A stretch of 64,000 nucleotides of DNA, from NCBI GenBank assembly GCA_006503475.1, contig RSEH01000072.1:108660-172659 (forward strand), given 5' to 3'. Source of the stretch: Stentor roeselii (Eukaryota; Ciliophora; Heterotrichea; Heterotrichida; Stentoridae). The notes beneath the pieces are model-generated. The model saw only the letters and a program-made list of their open reading frames with translations. It did no database searches and was not told the origin of the DNA. Positions 18,364 to 27,947 of the stretch are shown here, piece after piece. The number at the start of each line of letters is the position of its first letter. The stretch's first letter is position 1. Made by a program: the position numbers and the translations under genes.

Positions 18364-20142
18364 TTATCTAAGCTTCTTTGTTTTGCCTTCGAAGGCTGAT
18401 ATATACCTTTGTTGCGTACCTTCATCCATATATACCTCCATCGATACAATATCTTTATTGTTAACTTTATATTCAGGTGGACGGATTTTCAGCTGGCTAT
18501 CTAAAACTTACTCGATCATCCATTTTATCCTGTCATTATACTCACTTAACGGAAATTTTAAAGTAACTTTCTGCTTTCCCAAGACTTTAAGAGAAAGTTC
18601 ATCTATTTTCATCAAAAGAGTATCACAATTAATCCCAAATTTCGCACTGATTGGAACTATAGGATACGGAGACTCAGCAATAGCAGGAACAAGTGAATCA
18701 GGAGTATCAAGTAAATCAATTTTATTCCAAACTTCCAAATACCTCTTCATTAACTTCTCAGCAGGGTAGTCCAAATCCTTCAATACCTGAAAAACCGTTT
18801 TTTTCTGAACTTCCGTATAAGGATGTGAAATATCCCTAATATGCAACAACAAATCCGCATTCAAAACACCTTCTAAAGTCGATTTAAAAGCTTCAACCAA
18901 TTCATGTGGTAAATCCGAGATAAATCCAACAGTATCCAGAAGAACAGCATAAGTCCCACAAGGCATCATAAGTCTTCGAGCAGTGGTGTTTAAAGTTTGA
19001 AAAAGCATATTTTCACTGACAAGTTTCGCTCCAGTATAATGATTCATAAGTGCAGTTTTTCCAGCATTAGTATATCCAATAATAGCCACAGTCGGATTAT
19101 TCTTCAGTGAAGGGTCTTTCTGCCTCTTTACAAAAAGTTCTTGGGTCTCTTTCAGCTCTGCTCTGAGTTTTGCTTCTCTATCAGTGACGAGCCTTCTTTC
19201 CAACTCCAGTTGAGTCTCTCCTTCTCCACTCATCTTTCCCGATCCTGAAGACCCTCTGGCCTTGGCACTGACAATTTCCATTTCCCGAAGCGCTTCAGTT
19301 TTATAACAGCTCTGAAAAAGTGACATAAGACTTAAAATCGTGTTGTTTTCACCTCGGACCAGGCGAGTTTTAATGTATTTTAAATAAGCGATTTCAAGTT
19401 GTAACTTTGAAGCTTTACTCATTGCTCGTTCTGAGAAGATTCTTAAAATAATTCCAAATCTGTCAATAACTGCAACTTTTTTTTTATTTTCTAAATGTTT
19501 ATTGATTTCTCTGAATGATTTCTACGTTTCTAAGTTTCTTTGTTGTACAGGTGTTAACAGGGTGTTAATGAAAACAGTAGAAATTTTAAAGTTTTTCACA
19601 TGATTCGTGATTTCTACGATCTGATTAAAAGTTACTTTTCCTTTTCCGAAAAAACCTGGAGCGCCTTGTTTTCTTATTCTAACAAGACCACTGACTGCGA
19701 GGTTCTGACGAAGACCTGGATCTGTCCATTCATTAAGTCCTTCAATATCTGAATCTGATCCTTCTGAGTAGTTTTCATGGTCAATCATAAGTTTTCCATT
19801 GAAAAAGTACCCATGAAGGTTGGTTCCATGAACATAAACCTTATCCCAGTTTTTAATCTGCTCACCTTCCACAGTCCTATCATTCATCCCTATTTTCCTT
19901 CCAGAAACCGGAATGACCTGTGCGGATTCAACTACTTCTTGCACCTCTTCAGGGTCTTTTCTCTCTAAAAACGCTGGACCCTGCTCAATACTCCATCCTA
20001 AAGACTTCGCTAGGCCCACTGCTTCTTCCGCCATTGCAAGTTCTCCTTTTTTCCCACGGCTGGGTAGTTCTTACTTGATCCTGAAGATCGGATGCAAAAC
20101 CAGACATCTTTCGCTGAAGGTCCGAAAGAGTTTCAAGAACAT
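18364..20142 (-). CDS. GTPBP6: HflX-family GTPase with mitochondrial presequence, four exons, 577 aa
   Basis: Exons on the minus strand are 20142-20075, 20059-19526, 19510-18512 and 18496-18364, with three 15-nt introns. HflX-type GTPases bind ribosomes and split or recycle them. The N-terminal domain contains GAPGFFGKGKV and LTPVQQRNLE, then KVAVIDRFGIILRIFSERA, a helical arm with GEGETQLELERR, and the G domain: P-loop GYTNAGKTALM, switch I TLNTTARR, DTVGFISDLP and NKIDLL. The first exon adds MFLKLFRTFSERCLVLHPIF, a basic amphipathic sequence that looks like a mitochondrial presequence, as in GTPBP6. Start codon is 10 bp from that of SFT2. Confidence 0.92.
18497..18511 (-). other. 15-nt intron in HflX gene, 3'-most
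   Basis: GTAAGTTTTAGATAG on the minus strand, phase 2, with in-frame TAA. Removal extends the C terminus by 43 residues ending TKKLR. A at position 10. Confidence 0.82.
19511..19525 (-). other. 15-nt intron in HflX gene, middle
   Basis: GTAGAAATCATTCAG on the minus strand, phase 2. It joins PVQQRNLET to EINKHLENKKKVAVIDR, uniting the N-terminal and GTPase halves. A at position 10. Confidence 0.93.
20060..20074 (-). other. 15-nt intron in HflX gene, 5'-most
   Basis: GTAAGAACTACCCAG on the minus strand, phase 2. It joins the presequence exon to NRGKKGELAMAEEA. A at position 10. Confidence 0.85.
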
Positions 20143-20152
20143 CTCTTTATAA
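20143..20152. promoter_or_regulatory. 10-bp divergent promoter region, HflX / SFT2
   Basis: Only CTCTTTATAA lies between two divergent ATGs. With the flanking base the core TTTATAAA is a perfect palindrome, so both genes read TATAAA within six bases of their start codon. Shared promoter function is inferred from position. Confidence 0.5.
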
Positions 20153-20650
20153 ATGTCAGGATTCTTTAGTTTTGAACAGGACTCCACAAAACTTTCTAAT
20201 GAGGAAGAAGAGTCTTGTTTACCTTCTTTGACTTATCGAGAACGACTCATTGCTTTTGGTGTTACTTTTGGCTTGGGACTGTTGATTGACTTGATTTCTA
20301 TTGGGTCGATTTTTGGACTGTTCTTGGGAAATCCTGTGAGATATGCCATGTCGTTGACTCTTGGAAATGTTTTGTCTATCGCTGCCTCTGGGTTTCTTTT
20401 AGGGTTTAAAAGGCAGGCTAAAGGCGCTTTTGAACCGAAGAGAAGGGTTTCTGCAATAATTTTTATTGTGTCGATGGTGATGACGTTGGTGTCTGTTTTT
20501 TATATCAAGTATCCTCTGGTGATTTTGATTTTTGTTATTTCGCAGATTGTCTCGTATATCTGGTATATCACGTCTTATATTCCTTGGGGAAGGAAAATAC
20601 TTTTAGGGTGTCTTTCTTGTTGTTTTAAGAAGATCTTAGGAGAGAATTAA
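20153..20650 (+). CDS. SFT2-family vesicle transport membrane protein, 165 aa
   Basis: Four hydrophobic segments (about residues 33-57, 64-84, 99-116, 121-140) follow a soluble acidic N terminus. The family signatures GNPVRYAMSLTLGNVLSIAASGFLLG, RRVSAIIFIVSMVMTL and SYIWYITSYIPWGR are plain. SFT2 proteins work in retrograde and Golgi-endosome traffic. Length is typical. ATG 20153 follows TTTATAA directly. Confidence 0.9.
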   Translation: MSGFFSFEQDSTKLSNEEEESCLPSLTYRERLIAFGVTFGLGLLIDLISIGSIFGLFLGNPVRYAMSLTLGNVLSIAASGFLLGFKRQAKGAFEPKRRVSAIIFIVSMVMTLVSVFYIKYPLVILIFVISQIVSYIWYITSYIPWGRKILLGCLSCCFKKILGEN

Positions 20651-20707
20651 ATAGATCATAAAGATAATAACTTTTATTTGTTGGATTTTAGTGGGATTAT
20701 TAAAGGG

Positions 20708-22165
20708 TTATGAAAACTGCCCTACGTGTGCCAGGAACTCTTCAAAGTCGATCTCGCCGTCCATGTTCGAGTCGGCTTCTTGAATGATCTTTAAAAGAGC
20801 TGACTCATTGTTGTGTTCTCCTCCTAATGCGAGTTTCAGCTCGTCTAAATCGATTTTTCCGTCATGGTTTTTATCGAACATGTTGAAAACTTCTCGGATC
20901 CTGCTTTTTGAATAAGCCTTGCTTCTATCAACGGTAGCTGTGAGGAACTCAGTGTAATTAATGAACCCGTTTTTATCAGTATCGCATTCTTTGATGATTT
21001 CTTGAACATTTATCACAAATGAGACTTTTTTTGCAGCTTCTTGAATTTCTTCAATGCTGAGAAGACCGTCGCCGTTTTTGTCGATATCGAGAAAAATTCC
21101 TTTTAAAGTTGAGAAAAATTCAGAGTCAAGCATTTGTGAAACGATGAAGGAATAAACGGCTTTTTGAAGCATTGAATGAGTTTTGAAACTTGCTAAGGAT
21201 TTTAAGGACTCTTCCTCGATTTCTTTATCGGGTATCTTGTTGTGGCCTCGAGATTGAACCCATGGGTCGTTGAACACTTCTTCTATTGATATTCTTTGAA
21301 CTGGGTTTTTCTTTAGCATGTTCATCACTAGAGTCTTTGCTTCTTCACTCACGTTTAACCAGTTTGAATGAGTGAAATTTAATGGAGCGTTTTGGATTCG
21401 ACTTGCTATTTCTTGGTCGTTTCTTCCGCCGAATGGTGGCATGCCCGACAGCATAATATACAAAATAACTCCAAGACTCCAAACATCACATTTTTCATCA
21501 TATTCCGCAGAAATAACTTCAGGTGCCATATAAACATAAGTTCCAATAACCTTCTTCATCTTCGAGTTCTTATTATAAATCTGAGAAGTTCCAAAGTCAA
21601 TGATTTTAAGACTAGCCTCTCGTTCCTTATTCTCATACATAATATTCTCAGGTTTCAAGTCACGATGAACAATACCAAGTTGATTGCAATGCATGACAGC
21701 AGCAACAATTTCCATCATGCACCTTGCAGCTTGATTTTCCGAGAATTTTTTCATATCTTTAATCCTGTCAAAAAGTTCTCCTCCAGTGCAAAGTTCTGTG
21801 ACGATGTAAAGATGAGAAGGACTTTGAAACACTTCAAATATTTTTAATATCCCTGGATGGTCCAAACGCTTCAAAATCGACACTTCTTTTAAAAGTTTCT
21901 CAACTTTCTGTGATGAAGAAGCACTTAAAGGAATTGACTTCGCTGCTCGGTAGGAGCCTGTCGGATGATGGAAGATTTTTCGGACTTCTGAAAATGCTCC
22001 ACTTCCTAGAAGTCCTTGAAATGTGTAAGTCGATTGGATTGGCTCAAGGTTTATTGTTACGAAATCTCCTGGACTGATCATGAAGGACTTTTTGTAACGT
22101 GATTTTCGTCTGGAACTGGAGAGACGATCTTGGGTTTGTGTGTTTATCGGCTGGCAGCATCCCAT
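20708..22165 (-). CDS. Calcium-dependent protein kinase (CDPK), 485 aa
   Basis: The protein starts MGCCQPINTQ, a myristoylation/palmitoylation signal for membrane targeting. The kinase domain spans about residues 48-307: Gly loop GLLGSGAFSEV, Lys76, HRDLKPEN with Asp169, DFG Asp190, and MAPEVI. A helical junction near 325-360 follows, then four EF hands with DIDKNGDGLLSIEE, DTDKNGFINYTE, DKNHDGKIDLDE and DSNMDGEIDFEE, all with intact calcium ligands. This is the canonical CDPK layout of alveolates and plants, activated directly by Ca2+. It is complete and shows no degradation of catalytic residues. Confidence 0.96.
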   Translation of the reverse strand: MGCCQPINTQTQDRLSSSRRKSRYKKSFMISPGDFVTINLEPIQSTYTFQGLLGSGAFSEVRKIFHHPTGSYRAAKSIPLSASSSQKVEKLLKEVSILKRLDHPGILKIFEVFQSPSHLYIVTELCTGGELFDRIKDMKKFSENQAARCMMEIVAAVMHCNQLGIVHRDLKPENIMYENKEREASLKIIDFGTSQIYNKNSKMKKVIGTYVYMAPEVISAEYDEKCDVWSLGVILYIMLSGMPPFGGRNDQEIASRIQNAPLNFTHSNWLNVSEEAKTLVMNMLKKNPVQRISIEEVFNDPWVQSRGHNKIPDKEIEEESLKSLASFKTHSMLQKAVYSFIVSQMLDSEFFSTLKGIFLDIDKNGDGLLSIEEIQEAAKKVSFVINVQEIIKECDTDKNGFINYTEFLTATVDRSKAYSKSRIREVFNMFDKNHDGKIDLDELKLALGGEHNNESALLKIIQEADSNMDGEIDFEEFLAHVGQFS

Positions 22166-23543
22166 TTTAAGAGTTAATTAAAGGATTTGGGCTTTTTTAG
22201 GGATTTTTTTTTTTTGGAGGTAGAAAATGTTTTTTAGCTTTGGTGAAGACTTTTGAGGATTTTTAGGAAAGGGATTTTGGATTGGAAGGTTGTTTTTTGA
22301 GGTTTGGAGAGGATAGGTATCGAAAAATGGAGAAAAGATAGTTTTAAATGGGTTTATATTTTTGGGAAGGAGAGAGTGCAAAGTCAGATATAAAATCTTT
22401 TAAATATATTAGAATCAATGATGCATTTAAATATTAACCATTTTGAACATTAACGAAATAAGTAAGGTCTCAGAAAATTTATAACTTTATTTATAATATA
22501 CTATGTTTTATGTATTATTTTGAAATTGGATTGATACTGATATATCAGTCTTAATAAATTTAAAGTACTATTATTTTTTAAATGAATTCCATAAATTTAA
22601 AATAAATTTAATGATCACTCAGTTATATATGAGGAGATTGAATATAATAATCCAATAAAAATAATGAATCAGCCATGATATCTTTGCTGAAAATAGTGAT
22701 TTGACTCATAGTTGAAAAAATTTCATTTATTATGAACACCTGCTGAACAGCTGATTCATAGTTAAATAAATTATCAAGAAATAATACACTATGCAATCAT
22801 TTAAGTATATATTTTGAGATATATCAAAAAAGATACCTGTTTTCTAAGAAGAAACTTAATCTTTGCTAATATTATTCTGTTATATTTGTGATAATGACGC
22901 TATTCGAACAACTATTAGAATTCAATATAATTTTATTTACAAAAAATAGCTCGGATAAATTTTTAGAAGGTATATATGGATGAAGTAAAAATATTCTCAG
23001 ATTTTTATTGGATGACATAGTATAATTAAAAATTTATTGATGCAAATTCAACTAATAAATATTGTTGGTGTAATGTTCATAGTTTTAATTAAATTAGAAT
23101 AATAACAGTAAACTTTATGTCTTTTTTATATCTTGTGAATTATATAATAATAATTATTGTGAATTATATTTATCAGCATGCTAAGATAAATTTAATATTT
23201 CAAAGGCTACTTGGCATTCTAAATGATTGGATCTGAATGGATACAATAAATCTTTCCATAAATCTATTCAAATAAAACCATAAATAATTATATGCCCCTG
23301 CTTTAAACTAAAGTTTACTCAAATAGTCTTTATATTAGAAGATCAATTCATTATAATTCTATCTACATTGTCTAGGATTAAATTAAATTATACCGAAATA
23401 TATTTATTTGAAAGTTTTCTAAACAGTTAAAAATCTGGCTAGAGTGATTAAAAATTATATAAGTTTCGTTTTACCTCTGTCATTAAGATGATTATTTATA
23501 AAAAGACTACAATTAAGTCACTGTTAAGATTTACCTAATATAT
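22166..23543. other. Intergenic, 1378 bp, AT-rich
   Basis: The first 200 bp upstream of the CDPK start are G/T-rich on the plus strand; the rest is extremely AT-rich with no open frame of coding character. I found no RNA gene. An imperfect repeat (ACTCATAGTTGAA near 22705 and ATTCATAGTTAAA near 22754) is too weak to interpret. It is the longest gene-free stretch in the window. Confidence 0.6.
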
Positions 23544-23939
23544 ATGGATAACTTAGAAGTTCTCCAAGGGTATTTCAAGCATAAAAATCAGTGTTTCATT
23601 CCAAGCAGTTTAGGGAAACTTAAAACTAGACAAAGAATCAAAATAAATCGCTGTAATGAATCTTCTGAACTTTTCAACAAATTGATTGATAAAAGTAAAT
23701 CCAATCGTCTTAAGGCTACTCGTATTTCAATCACTCCTGAGAATTTATCCTATTTTGTTAAACTTCACTCTCCGAAAATGTCTCCAAATCATAAGAAATT
23801 CAAATTTACTATCGGAATACAAACAAATCAAAATATTGAAAAGGGTGCATGTTTAAGTATTCAAAGATATCATAACAATATAAAAAATTCATTAGATGTG
23901 TTGCAACTACCAAAGATTAATGCAAAAATTTATCATTAA
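23544..23939 (+). CDS. Unknown small basic protein, 131 aa
   Basis: ATG 23544 follows TAATATAT. The protein is Lys/Asn/Ile-rich (MDNLEVLQGYFKHKNQCFIP), with RISITPENLSYFVKLHSPKM in the middle. No signal peptide, membrane segment or known domain is seen. The codon bias is more AT-rich than in neighbours. It could be a fast-evolving gene; I rate it plausible rather than sure. Confidence 0.5.
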   Translation: MDNLEVLQGYFKHKNQCFIPSSLGKLKTRQRIKINRCNESSELFNKLIDKSKSNRLKATRISITPENLSYFVKLHSPKMSPNHKKFKFTIGIQTNQNIEKGACLSIQRYHNNIKNSLDVLQLPKINAKIYH

Positions 23940-24028
23940 CTTTCTAAACGTTAAGTAGTTAACTAACACTTTTGTGTACCACGACAAATCTGATCATCCT
24001 ATTCAAATTGCAAATAATAATCATCCTA

Positions 24029-24289
24029 ATGTCTTCAGAGTGTTTCACCTTATCAACAGAGCTGAATACCGTGACAAACATCCTAAACGAAGGAGGATTA
24101 ATCAGCATAATCCTGGCCTGCATGATGGCGATCACAATGCTCTACTCAATATACTCCGACAACAAAAAGCCTGTAGGGAACATAAAACGCTTGACAGTGA
24201 CAAGCAACCAAATAATTGGCGTAAACGAAGAGTTCAAAGAGTTGGAAGAGTCCCAAGACAACGAAAACGCGCTTCACGTAATCAAATAA
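24029..24289 (+). CDS. Unknown single-pass membrane protein, 86 aa
   Basis: I take ATG 24029 (MSSECFTLSTEL), preceded by AATAATCATCCTA, over upstream in-frame codons. A single hydrophobic segment, about residues 24-44 (ISIILACMMAITMLYSIY), separates a short polar N terminus from an acidic C-terminal tail. Its stop is 3 bp from the start of the proteasome gene, the same spacing as before Rab1, which supports it as a real gene. No family recognised. Confidence 0.6.
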   Translation: MSSECFTLSTELNTVTNILNEGGLISIILACMMAITMLYSIYSDNKKPVGNIKRLTVTSNQIIGVNEEFKELEESQDNENALHVIK

Positions 24290-24292
24290 TAA

Positions 24293-25111
24293 ATGGCAGA
24301 CCTTTCTTTCCTGGACTCTCCCGACTTCGCCCTTCCTTCTTACTTCACCCCAAAGGACGACTTGAATAGTGATCTTTTGAATACCCTTTCGACACCTGTT
24401 CCTCAGCATCTGGTCGCTAAGGGAACTCCTGAGACTTCCAAACTTCACAAGTTCGCCAAAGGGACAACTACTCTTGGGTTCGTGTTTCAAGGAGGAATTT
24501 TGATTGCTGTTGATGCTAGGGCTACCATGGGAAGTTTCATCAGTTCAAATCAAGTCAAGAAAGTAATTGAAATCAATGATTACTTGTTGGGAACTATGGC
24601 AGGAGGAGCAGCAGACTGTTTTTACTGGGAAACAAACCTAGCAAGAATCTGCCGGTTATACGAGTTAAAACACGGTGAAAGGATAAGCGTAGGAGGAGCA
24701 GCAAAGATTCTATGCGACATGGTTTCTCAATACCGAGGATACGGTCTAAGCATGGGAACAATGGTGGCAGGTTGGGACCACAAAGGTCCAAGTCTTTACA
24801 TGGTAGACGACGACGGCATCAGACTAAAAGGCAACCTTTTCTCAGTCGGTTCCGGAAGTGTTTACGCTTACGGAGTTCTAGACTCGAATTATAGATACGA
24901 CTTGACCCTCGATGAAGCAGTACAACTCGGCAGAAGAGCCATTTATCATGCTGGTCATCGAGACGCCATGAGTGGAGGAGTCGTCAGGGTTTATCATGTG
25001 CATGAAAAGGGATGGACAAGGGTCATTGAAGGAGAAGATATCAACTTGATTCATGATCTTCATGAGGCTGAGAAGGGAACTGTTGGATTGGATGATAAGG
25101 TTAGTTTATAA
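24293..25111 (+). CDS. PSMB5: Proteasome subunit beta type-5, 272 aa
   Basis: This is the chymotrypsin-like catalytic subunit of the 20S core. A 57-residue propeptide ends KFAKG, and autocleavage would expose Thr58 (mature T1) in [11 protein letters not shown]. The other catalytic residues are in place: Asp in [10 protein letters not shown] (mature D17) and Lys in QVKKVIEI (mature K33). [14 protein letters not shown] and [14 protein letters not shown] are further beta5 signatures. ATG follows AATAA, 3 bp after the upstream stop. It appears complete and active. Confidence 0.95.
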   Translation: MADLSFLDSPDFALPSYFTPKDDLNSDLLNTLSTPVPQHLVAKGTPETSKLHKFAKGTTTLGFVFQGGILIAVDARATMGSFISSNQVKKVIEINDYLLGTMAGGAADCFYWETNLARICRLYELKHGERISVGGAAKILCDMVSQYRGYGLSMGTMVAGWDHKGPSLYMVDDDGIRLKGNLFSVGSGSVYAYGVLDSNYRYDLTLDEAVQLGRRAIYHAGHRDAMSGGVVRVYHVHEKGWTRVIEGEDINLIHDLHEAEKGTVGLDDKVSL

Positions 25112-26190
25112 TTTTGGAAAATGAGGATTTTTTTTTTTGCTTTTCTTTTTATGAGATTCTCGCGGTTGGGGTATGTTTCAGGAGGGATTATTGATATTTT
25201 ATTTTATAGGTAATGATCTGAGTAAGTCTTGATGAAGGATGAGATAAGTTTTTGTAGTTAGGAGTTTTTTGTGGAATGGTTGGAAGGATGAAGATTGTGA
25301 AATTAATTAATAGATAACTTACTAAATATTCAACCCTTAGGGAATATGGGCAGCTTTCCTAATGAAACTGATACCTTTGAGTATTTATATGCATTAGAAA
25401 TGTTTCCGTATTTGTCTATTAAAAAATCACTTTCGTAAGAAATTTTATAATAAAATATTCCTATCTCTTCAAGGTGAATAAAATTATGATTTAATGAACT
25501 CGTTTGGAGATCAAAAGTATTTCCAATGTAATCCGTTTCGTTAAAACATGAGATTGGTTTAATGCAAAATCAGATAATTTTGCTTAGAAAATTCAAAGAT
25601 AACTAGTTAGGGAAATGGTAATTACAGAACCCCTTCCTGTCAAGAGGAGCTCGAAATAGTGAAACTATTTACCCATTTGAAAATTTGTCCTTTTATCCTT
25701 CTTTAATTTATTTTCTCTAACTCCTCTTCTGTTTCTGTTCAGATAAGTTAGCGTGTATTTATTTATAATTCCAATTAAATAATATCATAATGGCTTAGTT
25801 TTGCTATTGAATTAAGGTCTTTATCTACCCTTCATATTTTTCATCATTTTTAACTTATCAAACAAGGAAAACATTTTAAAATTCAAATCAAGTTCGATGA
25901 AAAAGAGTTGAAGATCAATGCATTTGGGGAAAGAAAGGCTCAGCTGATATCTAAATGAGAGAAGTATTTCAAATTATTATAAAAAATAACAGAAAAGTTC
26001 CAATAAGGAGGTCTTTTAAGTGCTTGGATACGAGAAAGGACTTTTATGTGTAAACTTTAAAGTGGCGCATCAGTTTTTCTATTGTTTTAGTAGCGGTTTT
26101 AATAAAAATAACTAAAATGGTAAAAATCTTGGACTTATCTCAATTTTGATTAGCACTTAATTAAATCATATTAAACCGAAATTAAAAAAA
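25112..26190. other. Intergenic, 1079 bp
   Basis: The first 200 bp after the proteasome gene are G/T-rich on the coding strand, then AT-rich sequence. One perfect 7-bp hairpin (AAATAGT / ACTATTT, 25654-25670) occurs; no RNA gene or ORF can be supported. It separates a plus-strand gene from a minus-strand run. Confidence 0.55.
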
Positions 26191-27027
26191 TCATCTCATT
26201 TGAGAATTATTCCTGTCAGAAATCACTCTTATCAGTTCCGTAAACACCGTCAAACCATCAGATTGATCACGAAAATGAATTTCTCCAGGTTGATCTCCTT
26301 CAAAATTAACCATAACACAAGGAAACGAGTATTTCTTACTATTAAACATCTGAACCGCAATATCATATGCAGCATTTCCTCTATTTCTATAAATAAAAAC
26401 CGCTCCATGCTGATGCAAAAGCGCATCATTTAAAGATTCTTCTGAAAACTCTTCAAAATTTTTCTTCACAACACTTAAAACTCGATACAACTTCTGATCA
26501 ACCAATAAATCCACCGGCAAACATCTGATATCATCCTCATCTAAATTTTTAAAACTCTGTCGACCCTTAAACCCTCTAAAAAAAGATTGAATAACTTGTT
26601 GTTTTCCTACATTTTTCGCTCCAATCACAGCCAAATGAAAGCTTTTATCAGGAGAAATAAGCCTCATGATAGGTTCACTAGAGTTAATAAGAGGATTTTT
26701 TAGTACTTCTTCAAAATAAAAGTTAATTTTTTTGATTCTTTTCATTTGAAAATACTGACACTTTGCCCCAAACCACTTTTTTCCAGGGAAAGGAGGAAGT
26801 TCAGACTGAGGAAAAAGTTCTAAGAGTTCCAAATGAACGTTGAGTAGCGTTGAATACCGGGTGGTAAATGAAAAAGTAGGGAATTCCTGGTCAACAACAG
26901 ATAAAGGATGTAGAAATCGAGTCTTTCCAGTGACCAAAACAGTAAATTCAACAAATCCTCCCTCATGTCCTGAAAGAACTTTAAACGACTTGATGATAAT
27001 CGATTTGATTCTCAAGCTATTTTCCAT
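26191..27027 (-). CDS. PX domain fused to a degenerate small-GTPase-like domain, 278 aa
   Basis: Residues about 5-115 look like a PX phosphoinositide-binding domain: FTTRYSTLLNVHLELLELFP carries the Arg-Tyr basic site, followed by the proline loop LPPFPGKKWFG. Residues about 128-275 resemble a Ras-like fold, with FHLAVIGAKNVGKQQVIQSFF as P-loop and PCVMVNFEGDQ where NKxD is expected. The P-loop has Gln in place of the Ser/Thr that binds Mg2+, and the NKxD Lys is lost, so it may be a pseudo-GTPase. The pairing suggests an endosomal adaptor. PX is a moderately sure call; the G-domain relation is inference. Confidence 0.65.
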   Translation of the reverse strand: MENSLRIKSIIIKSFKVLSGHEGGFVEFTVLVTGKTRFLHPLSVVDQEFPTFSFTTRYSTLLNVHLELLELFPQSELPPFPGKKWFGAKCQYFQMKRIKKINFYFEEVLKNPLINSSEPIMRLISPDKSFHLAVIGAKNVGKQQVIQSFFRGFKGRQSFKNLDEDDIRCLPVDLLVDQKLYRVLSVVKKNFEEFSEESLNDALLHQHGAVFIYRNRGNAAYDIAVQMFNSKKYSFPCVMVNFEGDQPGEIHFRDQSDGLTVFTELIRVISDRNNSQMR

Positions 27028-27041
27028 ATCAACTAAATTAA

Positions 27042-27929
27042 TTAATGCAACAGCTTGTAATTCAAAATCGAAAGCGCATCAGGCCGTTTCCTGTGATCCC
27101 AAGTCAAAAGCTTCTTAATAACCTTATAAAAAGATCTGCAAATCACCTCACTATTCAAAACCCTATTTTCTCTATTTTCAAACCTCTTTGATAACAACTC
27201 GACTGCCCTTATCAAATCCTTTGCACTCACTTCAGCCTGCTGCGAAAAATACTCAACAACCTCTTCCTTCGGCCTTCCAAGTTCTTTAACCTGCAAAGCG
27301 AAAAGTTCAGTTTCATAACAACAGTAAAATAAAGGACGCTTTAAAAACATCTCAGCTAAAATACACCCTGCGGCCCAGACATCAATCGCAGTCGAATAAT
27401 CGCGAGATGCGAAAAGAAGCTCAGGAGCGCGGTAGTAGCTGGAAACAACATAAGAATTTTTAAGACTTTCAAAGCACTGCTTCGCACTTCCAAAGTCAAT
27501 GATTTTCACGATTTTCGGATCTGAGATACTGTCAAGTAAGATGTTTTCTGGCTTTAGGTCACGGTGAATAATGCTGTGACTGTGAAGTTGTTGAAGACCT
27601 TTTATCAGCTCTTTGAAAATAAACTTTATTTTTAGAGGGTCAGGGGGATCTGAGGACCTGTAGATGAAGTCTTTTAGATTGTAGGGAAGGTACTCCAGGA
27701 CTAGAAACTCACAGAGTTGACTTGTGTGAGAGTAAAAAATATCGAGAAGGGTTATGCAATTTTCGCAGTTTTCAACATTTTTCAGGATTTTATACTCTCT
27801 GCTTACGTTTCGATTTGACTTTGCAACTTGTTTAATAGCAACGTAAGATTGACTTACCCTATCAAAAGCTTTAAAAACGATTCCAAAAGTCCCTTTTCCA
27901 AGAACACTAAAAAACACATATCGACTCAT
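27042..27929 (-). CDS. GSK3-like (CMGC) protein kinase, 295 aa
   Basis: A kinase domain with almost nothing else. Gly loop LGKGTFGIVFKA, Lys in YVAIKQV, HRDLKPEN, and IDFGSAK. The activation segment NSYVVSSYYRAPELLFASRDY and IDVWAAGCILAEMFL match GSK3, including the Tyr that GSK3 autophosphorylates. The phosphate-priming Arg cluster is partly conserved (Arg at RAPE; Ser in place of Arg in VSSYY). It lacks N- and C-terminal extensions. The gene follows alpha-SNAP by 18 bp and precedes the PX gene by 14 bp. Confidence 0.9.
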   Translation of the reverse strand: MSRYVFFSVLGKGTFGIVFKAFDRVSQSYVAIKQVAKSNRNVSREYKILKNVENCENCITLLDIFYSHTSQLCEFLVLEYLPYNLKDFIYRSSDPPDPLKIKFIFKELIKGLQQLHSHSIIHRDLKPENILLDSISDPKIVKIIDFGSAKQCFESLKNSYVVSSYYRAPELLFASRDYSTAIDVWAAGCILAEMFLKRPLFYCCYETELFALQVKELGRPKEEVVEYFSQQAEVSAKDLIRAVELLSKRFENRENRVLNSEVICRSFYKVIKKLLTWDHRKRPDALSILNYKLLH

Positions 27930-27947
27930 CCCCTTTAATAATCTATC

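Noticed and set aside
22178-22381. 67-residue minus-strand ORF
   Set aside because: Low-complexity Lys/Pro/Asn frame created by the G/T-rich plus strand upstream of the CDPK gene.
25654-25670. Perfect 7-bp hairpin as terminator or small RNA
   Set aside because: Such short AT-rich hairpins are expected by chance here and nothing else supports a function.
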